Positions 51,324 through 60,929 of a DNA stretch of 64,000 nucleotides are shown here, piece after piece. The position numbers were made by a program, and so were the translations under genes. The stretch comes from Nemertoderma westbladi (Eukaryota > Xenacoelomorpha > Nemertodermatida > Nemertodermatidae): assembly GCA_032718475.1 (NCBI GenBank), contig JAUCBJ010000505.1:62001-126000 (forward strand). The letters are read 5' to 3'. The notes below the pieces were generated by a model, which saw only the letters and a list, made by a program, of their open reading frames with translations, did no database searches and was not told the origin of the DNA. The first letter of the stretch is position 1; the number at the start of each line of letters is the position of its first letter.

Positions 51324-51883
51324 CTAGGACAAATACAAAACAATAGGCTTCCAGAAAGGTACCGGTATGTTTAAACGGGATTAAACTTTCCGGGATTACC
51401 ACTTTTGGGATACCGATTTTCACGAATGGGTTTTAAAATTAGTAATACATTTGAATTCAATGAATTTGAATACATTTCTCAAAACGTTTTCACATTTATA
51501 TAAATAAGAAAGAGATTTTGAGCAACTTTATAAAATCACAAATGATAATAAATTTAATTTAGAGTTAATTAATATTAATTTATAGTTATTACTGGATGAT
51601 TAATGACCCTGACGCTGACATATATTTAATATATTAAACTAACTTACTTAATTATGTACCTCGAAATCCCCTCGCCACAAAGTCCAACCAAAAGTGGGCA
51701 TTTTGGGTCGGAGGGAAATTTGCGGTAAATTTTTTTGAGGCATAGAAATTATTATTTCGAATAGGTTATTTATATAAGTTTACAGGAAGGTAAACGGTAG
51801 ATGTTGTAAAACCAACAAACACTAAAAAACTATAGCTGACGAAAGTCGGCTGAGCGGCTGGTATCGGCCCAGATGTGAAGTAC
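51324..51883 (-). other. PKN intron, 3' part
   Basis: AT-rich intron sequence next to the acceptor. Short GGGATTA/TTCCGGGATTACC motifs at 51376-51420 resemble the GGGATC-rich sequence around the copia insertion. No gene is seen. Confidence 0.6.
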
Positions 51884-53030
51884 TACTACTACTAGGATCG
51901 GCATGCTGCATTGCAGCTGCATTTTTAAGAATGCTGTGCCGGCTTGTCAACAAAATTGCACCGCCACAACTCCCTATCACCCATGACATTTGCTAGATCA
52001 TCCGCATCTTTAAGGCCAGTGTCCTTTAAGATGCGTCTCAAGAAAGTCATGGGCTGTCCACCATGCTTATTCACTCCATGAGGCTGCCAAAGTACAAGAT
52101 TATGCACTGGCTGGTCCTCACGGCGAAAGCAATGTCCTGCAAAGCGGAGGCGATTTTGTTCTAGTGTCAAGCTTGGGGGAACCAATGAGACACCTCCAAT
52201 GTTATATAGTGTCTGGTTGGAGATGTGTGCATTGTACTTGACACAATGAACCCGGCGTAGCATTCTTGTGAATGTGCCATCCAGAGATTTGGTGTCCTCA
52301 GCAGTTAGAGCCCAGCATGGACTCCCATAGAGGAGTACTGGAACTACTGCTGCTCTAAATAATCGGACCTTAAGTTTCCGATTAATTCTCGGTGACTTCC
52401 AAATCCTGGAAAGCCTATTCAAGGCTGCCCATGCCTTTCCCTTACGTATTCGAAGGTCCTCACCTGACTTCCGGATCCATGATCCCAGGTAACAGAAGTC
52501 GTCCACATGCTCAAGCATACCATCCTTTGAGCTTATGCTCATCCGATCAGAGACTTGCTGAGGACTTTCAAAGTTAACTGTCAAAATTTTGGTCTTTCTG
52601 GAGTTAATAAAAAGACCAACACTAGAAGCAGCATGTTCTAATGAGCTGAGGAGCTGTTGGGCTCCCTCTAATGATTCTGAGAGTACTCCTAAGTCATCAG
52701 CAAAGTCTAGATCAGTTAGGTACTTGGCAGGATTTCCTCGACTTCTGGAGCCAGTAGGTGGAGTTATCATCACACCATCATCATTATGATGATCTAAGGA
52801 CATGCGTAGAACATAGTCAACCACAATAATGAACAAGAATGGTGCAAGTGTGTCTCCCTGGAGGACGCCCCATAACACTTCAAATGGTTCTGTGTCACCA
52901 TCAACAGTAGACACAAATGTTGTCGAACCATCGTATACTGATCTGTTTGCTGCAATAATTTCATCAGGAATCCCATATAATGAAAGTATGTTGAACATAC
53001 GTGAGCGAGAGACTATGTGAAGTACAGAGG
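51884..53030 (-). mobile_element. LINE 3' region (family N), copy 4, in the PKN intron
   Basis: The longest and best-preserved family N copy. The minus strand is open from about 53049 to the stop at 51925. It covers the RT region (RMFNILSLYGIPDEII, GVLQGDTLAPFLFIIV, LDFADDLGVLSES) and the C-terminal region ending GDRELWRCNF. It ends in (TAG)n, read on plus as TACTACTACTACTAGG at ~51880. Homology to RT proteins fades near 53020, where the element appears 5'-truncated, although the frame stays open a little further into flanking sequence. It lies in the same orientation as PKN. The clade is uncertain (an RTE- or I-like endonuclease/RT protein common in invertebrates). Confidence 0.9.
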
Positions 53031-53515
53031 GGGTTTCTCTGGGATTCACACCAAAAACTTGCGCCAGGATTATGGGCCAGTGAGTTGTGTACGTCTCAAC
53101 TACAATCTCTCGCCGACATCTCTAGAACCCTTTACTAAAACTACCTCCATAAATAACTATTGATCGGCAGCTCTCAGCGACTACTACACAGACTTTTCGG
53201 GATTTCCGGGATCGGATCGGGATTATCTCTCTCGGGATCCCATTTTGGGATCGGGATTGTAATTTTTGATTAAATTCCTTAAAGTTATTAGTATAAGTGG
53301 CGGGTTTTGGGTAGCACTCACTTTATCTTACACTTCTGAAATATCAGTAAGATAAAGTTCTATTAAAATTATTTTGCAATTGATTACTGGATGGACTGAC
53401 ATAAAAATCCGATATAAACAAAACATTTCCTTTCAGCTGGAACTATTTATCGGATATTCAACATATTTACTTCACTATTTATACTTCGAGATCCCGTTCC
53501 AAAATAACGAATCGG
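53031..53515. repeat. GGGATC-rich DNA-transposon-like sequence, left part, interrupted by copia
   Basis: 53190-53260 is dense in CGGGATC, GGGATCCC and TCCGGGAT motifs. Similar dense motifs (GGGATCCCC, TTTTTCGGGATCGGGATCCC) occur at 58313-58370 beyond the copia element, in inverted arrangement. Together they look like the subterminal zones of a small hAT-like element that copia entered. Its outer ends could not be fixed. Confidence 0.4.
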
Positions 53516-53520
53516 GACCA
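53516..53520. repeat. Copia target-site duplication, left (GACCA)
   Basis: GACCA directly precedes the 5' LTR and is repeated exactly at 58296-58300 directly after the 3' LTR. Five bp is the usual length for Ty1/copia integrases. Confidence 0.93.
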
Positions 53521-53762
53521 TGTTGGAAATATTTTATTATTGGTTCGTCAAGTACTCTGCCAAACTGTATTGCACAATATAGTTCTGTTTTGTAATATCT
53601 CTATGTATATTGGTGATGGGCGTTTGTTTGTCTTCTAAACTCAAATGGACTATCAGCTGTTAATGTAACTTACTGTACGATATATTATTTCTAGTTTGAA
53701 AAGCGATTTTATGTTTTGATTAAAAGGTTGTTTGAGACACAGTTATAAATTGTTTTCTAATA
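53521..53762 (+). mobile_element. Copia 5' LTR (242 bp)
   Basis: Starts TGTTGGAAAT and ends TTTTCTAATA. Compared base by base it is identical to the 3' LTR at 58054-58295. Unlike most LTRs it does not end in CA. It is followed at once by the primer-binding site. Confidence 0.95.
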
Positions 53763-53776
53763 GGTTATGGGCCCAG
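53763..53776 (+). promoter_or_regulatory. Primer-binding site complementary to internal initiator-Met tRNA
   Basis: GGTTATGGGCCCAG is the complement of CTGGGCCCATAACC, the anticodon-arm segment of eukaryotic initiator methionine tRNA. It does not match the tRNA 3' end. Drosophila copia is known to prime from such a half-tRNA, and this element shares the arrangement. Confidence 0.88.
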
Positions 53777-53925
53777 GACGTTTAATTACAACATGTACTA
53801 ACCGACCTCTGTTGTAAGGGTAATATGATGTGAACTGTGTTTGTCGTACTGTGTATTACAATGTACTGTATAACTTTTATTGAGAATTGAGAGTAAATTT
53901 ATGTTGAGTAATATAGCTTGTGAGG

Positions 53926-56900
53926 ATGTCCAGTGAATATAAAGTTGGTTTACGTACTGATAAATTTACAGGACAAAACTGGTTTATGTGGAAGCATAAA
54001 ATGCAAATGGTACTGATTTCAATGGATCTGTGGGATGTTGTAAATGGTAGTGAACCCGCTCCACAAGCAGCAGGCGATGCGTTTCAAAAATGGTTGAAGA
54101 AAGATCAGAAAGCTCGCGCAGAAATTAGTTTGCATCTTGCCGATTCACAATTACCTCTAGTGATGGGGAAACCATCTGCATTAGACGCGTGGAATGGATT
54201 GAAGACTCAGTTCGAAATGCAAACGATGCAAAATATAATTTATTATAAAAGAAAGTATAGAGACGCTGTTATGCAAGAAGGCGACGATATGATGAGTCAT
54301 ATCAATAAGCATCAGGAATTGACGGCTCAACTGGATGCTATTGGAGCAAATGTGCCGGAAAAAGAGCAAATATGGGAATTACTGCTTAGTTTACCAAGAT
54401 CGTACGAAATGCTGGTAAGCACATTAGAAATGTCTAATGATCTATCTATAGAATTTCTGCGACAAAAATTATTAATGGAAGAACAAAAAAAGAAAGAAAC
54501 ACATAAATTTGATTCAAACGAAAATGATGCTTTATTTGCCAATGCTGCTTCAGGTAATTATCAAGGTAGAGGTCGTGCGTCATGGAACAGAGGACTTCAC
54601 GGTGGTATTGCTAGAGGAAGAGGTAGCAGCTGGCCTAGAAATGCAGGTAATTCTAATAATAATAATAATAGTTACAGTGCTAGGAACAGCTTCGGCCAAT
54701 CGCCAAGGTGTTTCAATTGTGGTACATATGGGCATATAGCTAGATACTGCACACGCCCAGATAATAATGTTACGAGTACGAACAGTAGAGGAAGTTCTGG
54801 TTTATCAAACCAAGGTGCTAATGTAGTTCGATTAGAAAACGATGAGAATGATTTTACCTTTTGGTGTTTATCGAGCAATGGAATATCTCACAAAAATGAT
54901 AATAGTAGTAAATGGTTTATAGATTCAGGAGCTACGCAACATATGTGCTGTAAACGTGATAATTTTCATGAATACGTTGAATTACAAAATCCCAGTGTCA
55001 TTCATTTAGCTAATAATGAAACTGTTGAAGCTTTGGGTATTGGAATGGTTAAATGGAACAATTTAAATGATGCATTTATGATTAAAAGATGTCAATTTGA
55101 GAATGTTTTATTTGTTCCGAGTTTGTGTCAAAATTTATTATCAGTGAAGAAAATAACAAATCATGATTGCCAAGTCGTGTTTAGTGAGAACATGTGTAAT
55201 GTATTTAGCGAACAAAGCAATAAATTGTTAATCACTGCAAAAATTCCCGAGAATGGTAATCAATATGAGCTTGAAGGCCACGTAAATAAAGAGAAACATG
55301 AGGTAAATTTTGCTCAATCTGAATCAAACATAGATTTGTGGCATTGTCGCCTTGGACATGTCAATGAACAAACATTAAGAAAAATGTTTAATGATGAACT
55401 TGTACATGGAATTGACTTAAATACGAAAGATCAGTTGAAATTTTGTGAAGGATGTGTTTTGGGAAAACAATCCAGAAATGAATTTCCAAAGGAAAGTAGC
55501 TCTAAATCCGATTGTGTTCTACAACTTGTTCATTCTGACGTATGCGGTCCCATGTCTGAAGTATCATTAGGTGGGAATCGATACTTTGTGACATTTATCG
55601 ATGATAAATCTCGATTTTGTGCGGTATATTTTATGAAGGCCAAAAGCGAAGTGATAGACAAGTTTCTGGAATATAAACATATGGCAGAGAGACAAACAGG
55701 AAAACTAATTAAAAAACTACGCTTTGACAACGGAACAGAGTACGTCAATGATGCATTCAAAAATTATTTTAAGGAAAAAGGCATATTAAGACAGATGACT
55801 GTTTGTTACTCACCACAACAGAACGGAATAGCTGAGAGAAAAAATCGAACTTTGGTTGAAAGTGGGAGAGCAATTTTACAATATGCTAAACTACCTATTT
55901 CATTTTGGGCAGAAGCCGTTCTAACTTCTGCGTTTATAAACAATCGCTGTTCAACCAAAGCCGTTTGTTCTAAAGTACCATATGAATGTTTTTATGGAGT
56001 TAAACCATCAGTAGCTGAGTTTAAAGTGTTTGGGTGTGACGCATGGGTTCATGTTCCAGACGAAAAAAGGAAGAAATGGGATGCTAAAAGTGTCAAACAT
56101 GTGTTCGTTGGATATGATTGTGAAAGGAAGGGATATCGAGTATATAATAAGGATACAAAAAAGGTATCAACAAGTCGTGATATTAAGTTTAATGAATTAA
56201 GTTTCGATGGACGTATTAGTCATAGTACAAGTGACATTATCAATGAGTGTGATGAAGTGATCAATGTGGATAATGATGTGGAAAATATCATTAAGAGTGA
56301 ACCTATTGTAGCTAAGGGGACAACCATAAATGACAAAGTCCATGATGATGAATCGGCTGAATCGTCTATAAGAAAATCTACACGCATAAAAAGACAACCA
56401 GATAGATATGGGGATTGGATAGAAGGTGAGAATCTCGAGAATATGGTTTTCTCTGTGTCAGGAGAAACGCCAAAGACAGTAAATGAAGTACTCAATAGTG
56501 TGAACAGTGAAAAGTGGAAATTGGCTCTTGAAACGGAATATAACTCGTTGATAAAGAATGACACGTGGAAATTAGTTGAATTGCCAGAAGGAAGAAATGC
56601 TGTGGGTTGTAAATGGGTTTTTAAAGAGAAAACAGGTTGTGATGGTCAAATTGAACGATATAAAGCTCGTCTCGTTGCTCAGGGGTACTCACAATTACCC
56701 AATATTGACTACCAAGAAACTTTTGCTCCTGTTGTTCGTTACACATCTGTTCGTACTATTCTATCTTTAGCCAATGAACTTGACTTGGAAGTTCATCATA
56801 TGGATGTTGAAACGGCATTTCTCAATGGAGTTTTAGAGGAAGAAATTTACATGAGACAACCTGAACATTTTATTCTCAAAGGAGATGAACATTTAGTGTG

Positions 56901-58005
56901 TAAATTAGAGAAAAGCATATATGGCTTAAAGCAGGCATCTCGTTGTTGGAATAAAGCAATGCATGACAATCTGGTTGATAATGGCTACATGCAATCGCAT
57001 GCAGATCCATGTATTTATATAAAACGAGAAGGTAATAACTTTCTAATATTGGCGTTATATGTAGATGACTTACTGCTTTGCTCCAATTCCATGATTATGT
57101 TGAAGGAAGAAAAATTAGCAATTTCAGAGCGATTTAATACAAAAGATTTAGGTGAAGTACGTTACTGCTTGGGAATCAAGATAGAAAGAGATCGCGATAA
57201 TCGAAAATTAAAATTAAATCAGCAAGCATATCTTGAAGATCTCTTAAATAAGTTTGGAATGCAAGACTGTAATACTGTCTCAACACCGTTTGATGCCAAT
57301 TCAAATTTGTCACTTAATGAAGGGGAGTCAGTTAATCAGAAGAGTTATCAAGCGGCTATAGGAGGGCTGACATATGCTGTTTGTGCTACAAGACCGGACT
57401 TGGCTGCAGCACTAAGTAATGTTAATCAATTCAGTTCTAATCCAGGCGAGGAACACTGGAAAGCGGTGAAGAGAATATTCAGATACATTAAAGGAACGAT
57501 GGATGTCGGCATTGAATATGTTGCTGATCAATCTAACAACCGTGTTCAATTAGTTGGATATGTAGATGCTGATTGGGGAAGAAACTATGATAGAAAATCT
57601 ATATCTGGATATTTGTTCTTTGTGAACGATTCACTTATTTCATGGGCGTGTAAAAAACAAACACTTGTGGCTCAGAGTACAACGGAGGCAGAGTATATTG
57701 CTGCTAGTGTCGCCACCAGGGAGTTAGTGTGGTTAAGAACTTTATTGGGGGATTTAGGCATTGACCAAAATGGGAGCACTACGTTATTCGAGGATAACAA
57801 TGGGTGTATTGCGTTATCGGAAAATCCACGTTTTCATGGAAGAACTAAGCATATAGAAATTAAATATCATTACATTCGAGACATGGTTAATAAGAAGATT
57901 GTTGTTCTAAAACATTGCCCAACTGAACATATGATCGCAGACATTATGACCAAACCACTATTCAAAGAAAAATTTTTAAAATTCAGAACAAAAATGATGG
58001 GTTAA
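53926..58005 (+). CDS. Copia gag-pol polyprotein, intact
   Basis: One open frame of 1359 codons from ATG 53926, the first after an in-frame TAG, to TAA at 58003-58005. Domains in Ty1/copia order: gag (UBN2-like, FTGQNWFMWKHKM near residue 15); CCHC zinc knuckle CFNCGTYGHIARYC (~262-275); aspartic protease WFIDSGATQHMC (Asp ~333); integrase HHCC (WHCRLGHVN to CEGCVLGKQ, ~472-515) with core HSDVCGPM and FDNGTEYVN; reverse transcriptase with VDVETAFLNG-like HMDVETAFLNG and YVDDLLL (~1045); RNase H with VDADWG, STTEAEY and the terminal HIEIKYHYIRD. Length matches Drosophila copia (about 1409 aa). Gag and pol share one frame with no shift. Flanking LTRs, PBS, PPT and duplication are all present, so the copy may be active. 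It is antisense to PKN. Confidence 0.97.
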   Translation: MSSEYKVGLRTDKFTGQNWFMWKHKMQMVLISMDLWDVVNGSEPAPQAAGDAFQKWLKKDQKARAEISLHLADSQLPLVMGKPSALDAWNGLKTQFEMQTMQNIIYYKRKYRDAVMQEGDDMMSHINKHQELTAQLDAIGANVPEKEQIWELLLSLPRSYEMLVSTLEMSNDLSIEFLRQKLLMEEQKKKETHKFDSNENDALFANAASGNYQGRGRASWNRGLHGGIARGRGSSWPRNAGNSNNNNNSYSARNSFGQSPRCFNCGTYGHIARYCTRPDNNVTSTNSRGSSGLSNQGANVVRLENDENDFTFWCLSSNGISHKNDNSSKWFIDSGATQHMCCKRDNFHEYVELQNPSVIHLANNETVEALGIGMVKWNNLNDAFMIKRCQFENVLFVPSLCQNLLSVKKITNHDCQVVFSENMCNVFSEQSNKLLITAKIPENGNQYELEGHVNKEKHEVNFAQSESNIDLWHCRLGHVNEQTLRKMFNDELVHGIDLNTKDQLKFCEGCVLGKQSRNEFPKESSSKSDCVLQLVHSDVCGPMSEVSLGGNRYFVTFIDDKSRFCAVYFMKAKSEVIDKFLEYKHMAERQTGKLIKKLRFDNGTEYVNDAFKNYFKEKGILRQMTVCYSPQQNGIAERKNRTLVESGRAILQYAKLPISFWAEAVLTSAFINNRCSTKAVCSKVPYECFYGVKPSVAEFKVFGCDAWVHVPDEKRKKWDAKSVKHVFVGYDCERKGYRVYNKDTKKVSTSRDIKFNELSFDGRISHSTSDIINECDEVINVDNDVENIIKSEPIVAKGTTINDKVHDDESAESSIRKSTRIKRQPDRYGDWIEGENLENMVFSVSGETPKTVNEVLNSVNSEKWKLALETEYNSLIKNDTWKLVELPEGRNAVGCKWVFKEKTGCDGQIERYKARLVAQGYSQLPNIDYQETFAPVVRYTSVRTILSLANELDLEVHHMDVETAFLNGVLEEEIYMRQPEHFILKGDEHLVCKLEKSIYGLKQASRCWNKAMHDNLVDNGYMQSHADPCIYIKREGNNFLILALYVDDLLLCSNSMIMLKEEKLAISERFNTKDLGEVRYCLGIKIERDRDNRKLKLNQQAYLEDLLNKFGMQDCNTVSTPFDANSNLSLNEGESVNQKSYQAAIGGLTYAVCATRPDLAAALSNVNQFSSNPGEEHWKAVKRIFRYIKGTMDVGIEYVADQSNNRVQLVGYVDADWGRNYDRKSISGYLFFVNDSLISWACKKQTLVAQSTTEAEYIAASVATRELVWLRTLLGDLGIDQNGSTTLFEDNNGCIALSENPRFHGRTKHIEIKYHYIRDMVNKKIVVLKHCPTEHMIADIMTKPLFKEKFLKFRTKMMG

Positions 58006-58044
58006 ATTTCATCTCAGATCTCAAGATAAACTGACGTACTTGAC

Positions 58045-58053
58045 GAGGGGAAG
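58045..58053 (+). promoter_or_regulatory. Copia polypurine tract
   Basis: GAGGGGAAG immediately upstream of the 3' LTR is the expected plus-strand primer for reverse transcription. Confidence 0.85.
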
Positions 58054-58295
58054 TGTTGGAAATATTTTATTATTGGTTCGTCAAGTACTCTGCCAAACTG
58101 TATTGCACAATATAGTTCTGTTTTGTAATATCTCTATGTATATTGGTGATGGGCGTTTGTTTGTCTTCTAAACTCAAATGGACTATCAGCTGTTAATGTA
58201 ACTTACTGTACGATATATTATTTCTAGTTTGAAAAGCGATTTTATGTTTTGATTAAAAGGTTGTTTGAGACACAGTTATAAATTGTTTTCTAATA
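58054..58295 (+). mobile_element. Copia 3' LTR (242 bp)
   Basis: Identical to the 5' LTR over all 242 bp, which implies a recent insertion. It is followed by the GACCA target-site duplication at 58296-58300. Confidence 0.95.
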
Positions 58296-58300
58296 GACCA

Positions 58301-58858
58301 GGATTGGATTTTTCGCCGGGATCCCCGTTTTTCGGGATCGGGATCCCGTCCAGGGACCGGGACACCAACCGCGCAACCCCCACTATGTTTACATTAGTAA
58401 TGCTGAGGTCAGAGGAATTACGGACAAAATAAGTCTCACAGGGTCAGTAATCTCCTGACCGGCTGCCTGTCTCACCCCCTACTGGAGAGAGAGCGGCCAA
58501 TAATTATGTGAGTCCCTTTCCTGATGACCTTTCGAGCCCAGTAGGGGGCTCCCTACTACCAGTCAGTAGGTTCCCTACTACCAGTCAGTCAGTCAGTAGG
58601 GTTCCCTACTAGGAAGTAGGAACCCTACTGCCACTAAGAAAGTGGGATGAGATATGGGGAAATTGAATTATTATTAATTAAATCTCACAAACACTTTAAA
58701 GACATAATAATACCGATACCGACAGACCGATACATTTTGATTGGTACCGGTACTGGATCGGTAGTAATGGTACCGATTATTTAAGGTTCAGTAACGGTTG
58801 GTATTCGATAGAAAAACATTCTGAAGACTTTAGTTTTATCTTAGGCCTATAGACTTAC
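58301..58858. other. PKN intron, 5' part, with GGGATC-rich repeat and a hairpin
   Basis: 58301-58370 is the right-hand GGGATC-rich piece of the element entered by copia. At 58555-58630 CAGTAGG/CCCTACT motifs repeat. A perfect inverted repeat AGTAGGGTTCC (58595-58605) and GGAACCCTACT (58619-58629) leaves a 13-nt loop. The remainder is AT-rich intron up to the splice donor GTAAGT (58858 downward on the minus strand). Confidence 0.7.
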
Positions 58859-59698
58859 CTGCTTCCTAGATAAAGCTTCCTGAATGGCTTTCTTGTCCTG
58901 TGATTTGGATTGATTGAGGAGCTTACTAACGTTTGTGGCCCCATCGACCACGGCTGTCTCTACACCTATTCGGTAGCGAAGATCTTCTAGTCTGGCTTTC
59001 ACAGCATCTGGAGTCAACTCGACCATGGCAATTCCGCCACTGTTGGACTGCCTACGCATCACTAACGCCTCAGATGGATTGACCGCCGCCGTCGTTATTT
59101 CCTGCCTCATCTTCAGTATCTGCATCCGGATGTATTCGATCTTGGACTTTGAGTCAGTAGCCATCTGCTGTGCCTCAGCAAACATCCTGCGGTCCCGTCT
59201 TGCACCTGATCCGTAGATCGCCAGCATGTTATCTGCACCCTGCTTCACCCGCAGTTCAATGTTAAGTTTCCGTTTGAGGTTAGCAAGTCTAGGATTCACG
59301 TTCTCGTCATTTGGTTCACAATATCCATCTGGACTCTTTGTTCCATCTACCGGGATACTCTCATCAACACCATGGAAGGAAGTCAAAATATAGTTATTAA
59401 CTTGGTCTAATTCGATCTGCAATTCCTGGAGTTTCCTATTGGCTTTTTTTACCTGGCCAGTGACATTCTCTAAACTCCTCTTATCAGTGGAAACTTTTCT
59501 AAGATTTTCGGCGCCTTCTTTTATCTTCAATTCCTTGCGTATTTCACTGCGTATTTCCTCTTGAACTTCTTTCAGTCGAGACATCATAGCAGGGTCATCG
59601 AAATTGATGTCACCTTGACCGGCGTGTAAGCGGTAATAAAACGAACTGGTCTTATCTACCTGTTCAGTAGAGTATCTTCGATCCGAGCTTATATTCAT
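58859..59698 (-). CDS. PKN: Protein kinase N, N-terminal exon: three HR1 repeats
   Basis: Encodes residues 1-280, ATG at 59698. Three antiparallel coiled-coil HR1 repeats bind active Rho-family GTPases: HR1a ~38-104 (RSEIRKELKIKEGAENLRKV), HR1b ~135-202 (IELRVKQGADNM, KIEYIRMQIL) and the start of HR1c ~229-280 (IGVETAVVDGATNVSKLL). The exon ends in CAG before a consensus donor GTAAGT, phase 0. The next coding exon is 7.5 kb away at 51323 and completes HR1c. The two exons give 1024 aa, near the 984 aa of human PKN2. An acceptor-like TTTACAG lies just before the ATG, so a 5' non-coding exon may exist. The family is certain; orthology to PKN1, 2 or 3 is not decidable. Confidence 0.95.
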
Positions 59699-59947
59699 TC
59701 TGTAAAGCAGTAGGCCTATAAAGCGGATCAGCAGATACAGATAGCAGATAGGTCAGTCAGTCAGTACAGTACTCAGTAGGTACCAGTATGTCAGAATGTC
59801 AGTCAGTACTGCTGACTGAAGAGCCTAAACTTTGATTATATACTATATATTATATTACTTTTATATGCGAGCATTTATCATTGGAATTGGACCGGATTTA
59901 GTCTAATCTTCACCCTAACCATTAACAAATAGCCCAAATTGTGACCT
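59699..59947. other. Spacer between PKN start and the right-edge LINE
   Basis: Contains a CAGT-rich simple stretch (59750-59815, with repeated CAGTCAGT) and an AT-rich part. It holds the PKN 5' flank on the minus strand and probably the LINE 5' UTR on the plus strand. The LINE's exact 5' end could not be set. Confidence 0.5.
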
Positions 59948-60925
59948 ATGAAGATGACAACACGAAACTCAAACTCGAGAAATTCTATACCAGGTACCGG
60001 TAACAACGTTTCAACGCCTAATAACTTGATGAAAGTGAACAAGAGCAAAGTAACTACCGGTCCCGAAAAAGTCAAGGATAAACAGAAATGGACCGCCCTG
60101 GCTATTGAATGCTCAGACTGTAAAGAAGTTTGGACAGATGTCCAAGTTCCGTCTGGTAAGGTTGCTGAGTTCGAGTCAAGGAGGTTCCTCTGTGGGTTTT
60201 GCGCATCCAATTCCCAAAAGGACAACCAGATCCTACAAGAGAAATTTGAAAAACTCAATCTAGCAAAAATTCTTCCCTCAGCTGCGACCCAGTCTGACAA
60301 CAAGCCTCACAAGCGGACTTTTTCAGAAGTTGTTGGGCGATCAAACCTCTCTGAACCTAGCCATAACGTCGCCCTCCTATCACGACAGGTCCGCAACGAA
60401 GAAAAAGAACAGTTACTGCGTCAGTGCAATGTCCTCATCCGTGGAACAAATCCAAAATCAAGCAACCACGCCGACCTAAACTTAATTGAAGAGATAGCTA
60501 CAGATATTGACGTCAACATCAACACCTGTGACATTACTGCTAAGAGGGTAGGTAAACCTCAAGGTGAAGCAAATAAAACCCAGAACCTCATAGTTACCCT
60601 GCCTCCTGAAAAACGTCGCGAACTACTATGGAAGTCAAGAAACTTACGGAAAAGTCTGCGATTCAGCCACATATTCATATGTCCTGACTACACACCAGCC
60701 GAACAGAAATTGCGATATGATCTCCGGCAAGAGAAACGGGCAGCTGCTGCAGCCCACCCAGGCAGAGATTGGGTAATACGTAATGGGACCGTGCAAGAAC
60801 GTACTACCACACCTGGCGAAACTGTCCCAGACAACGTTAACCTTAATCCTATTGTTTCACCCGCACCCTCAGTCGAAGATATTACAACTAGTTCCCCCAG
60901 GATGCCTGGCAACACATTGGACTGA
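59948..60925 (+). CDS. LINE ORF1: zinc-finger/RRM-like RNA-binding protein
   Basis: Predicted 325 aa. After a basic Asn/Ser-rich leader there is a CxxC...CxxC zinc-finger-like pair (ECSDCKEVW, FLCGFC, ~54-80) reminiscent of PHD-type fingers in CR1-like ORF1 proteins. Next is a helical region (NSQKDNQILQEKFEKLNLAK), then an RRM-like segment with CNVLIRGT, ITAKRVGKP and NLIVTLP and a basic helix (PAEQKLRYDLRQEKRAAAAA). ORF1 proteins of this type bind element RNA as a ribonucleoprotein. The stop is TGA at 60923, followed by CTAG, and ORF2 continues in the same frame. The element lies head-to-head with PKN, 250 bp from its ATG. No disruption is seen. Confidence 0.85.
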   Translation: MKMTTRNSNSRNSIPGTGNNVSTPNNLMKVNKSKVTTGPEKVKDKQKWTALAIECSDCKEVWTDVQVPSGKVAEFESRRFLCGFCASNSQKDNQILQEKFEKLNLAKILPSAATQSDNKPHKRTFSEVVGRSNLSEPSHNVALLSRQVRNEEKEQLLRQCNVLIRGTNPKSSNHADLNLIEEIATDIDVNINTCDITAKRVGKPQGEANKTQNLIVTLPPEKRRELLWKSRNLRKSLRFSHIFICPDYTPAEQKLRYDLRQEKRAAAAAHPGRDWVIRNGTVQERTTTPGETVPDNVNLNPIVSPAPSVEDITTSSPRMPGNTLD

Positions 60926-60929
60926 CTAG
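60923..60929 (+). promoter_or_regulatory. Candidate stop-codon readthrough site, UGA-CUAG
   Basis: The ORF1 terminator reads TGACTAG. UGA followed by CUA(G) is the best-known leaky context in animals and animal RNA viruses. Downstream the same frame is free of stops for at least 1025 codons. The context is seen directly; readthrough itself is inferred. Confidence 0.6.
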
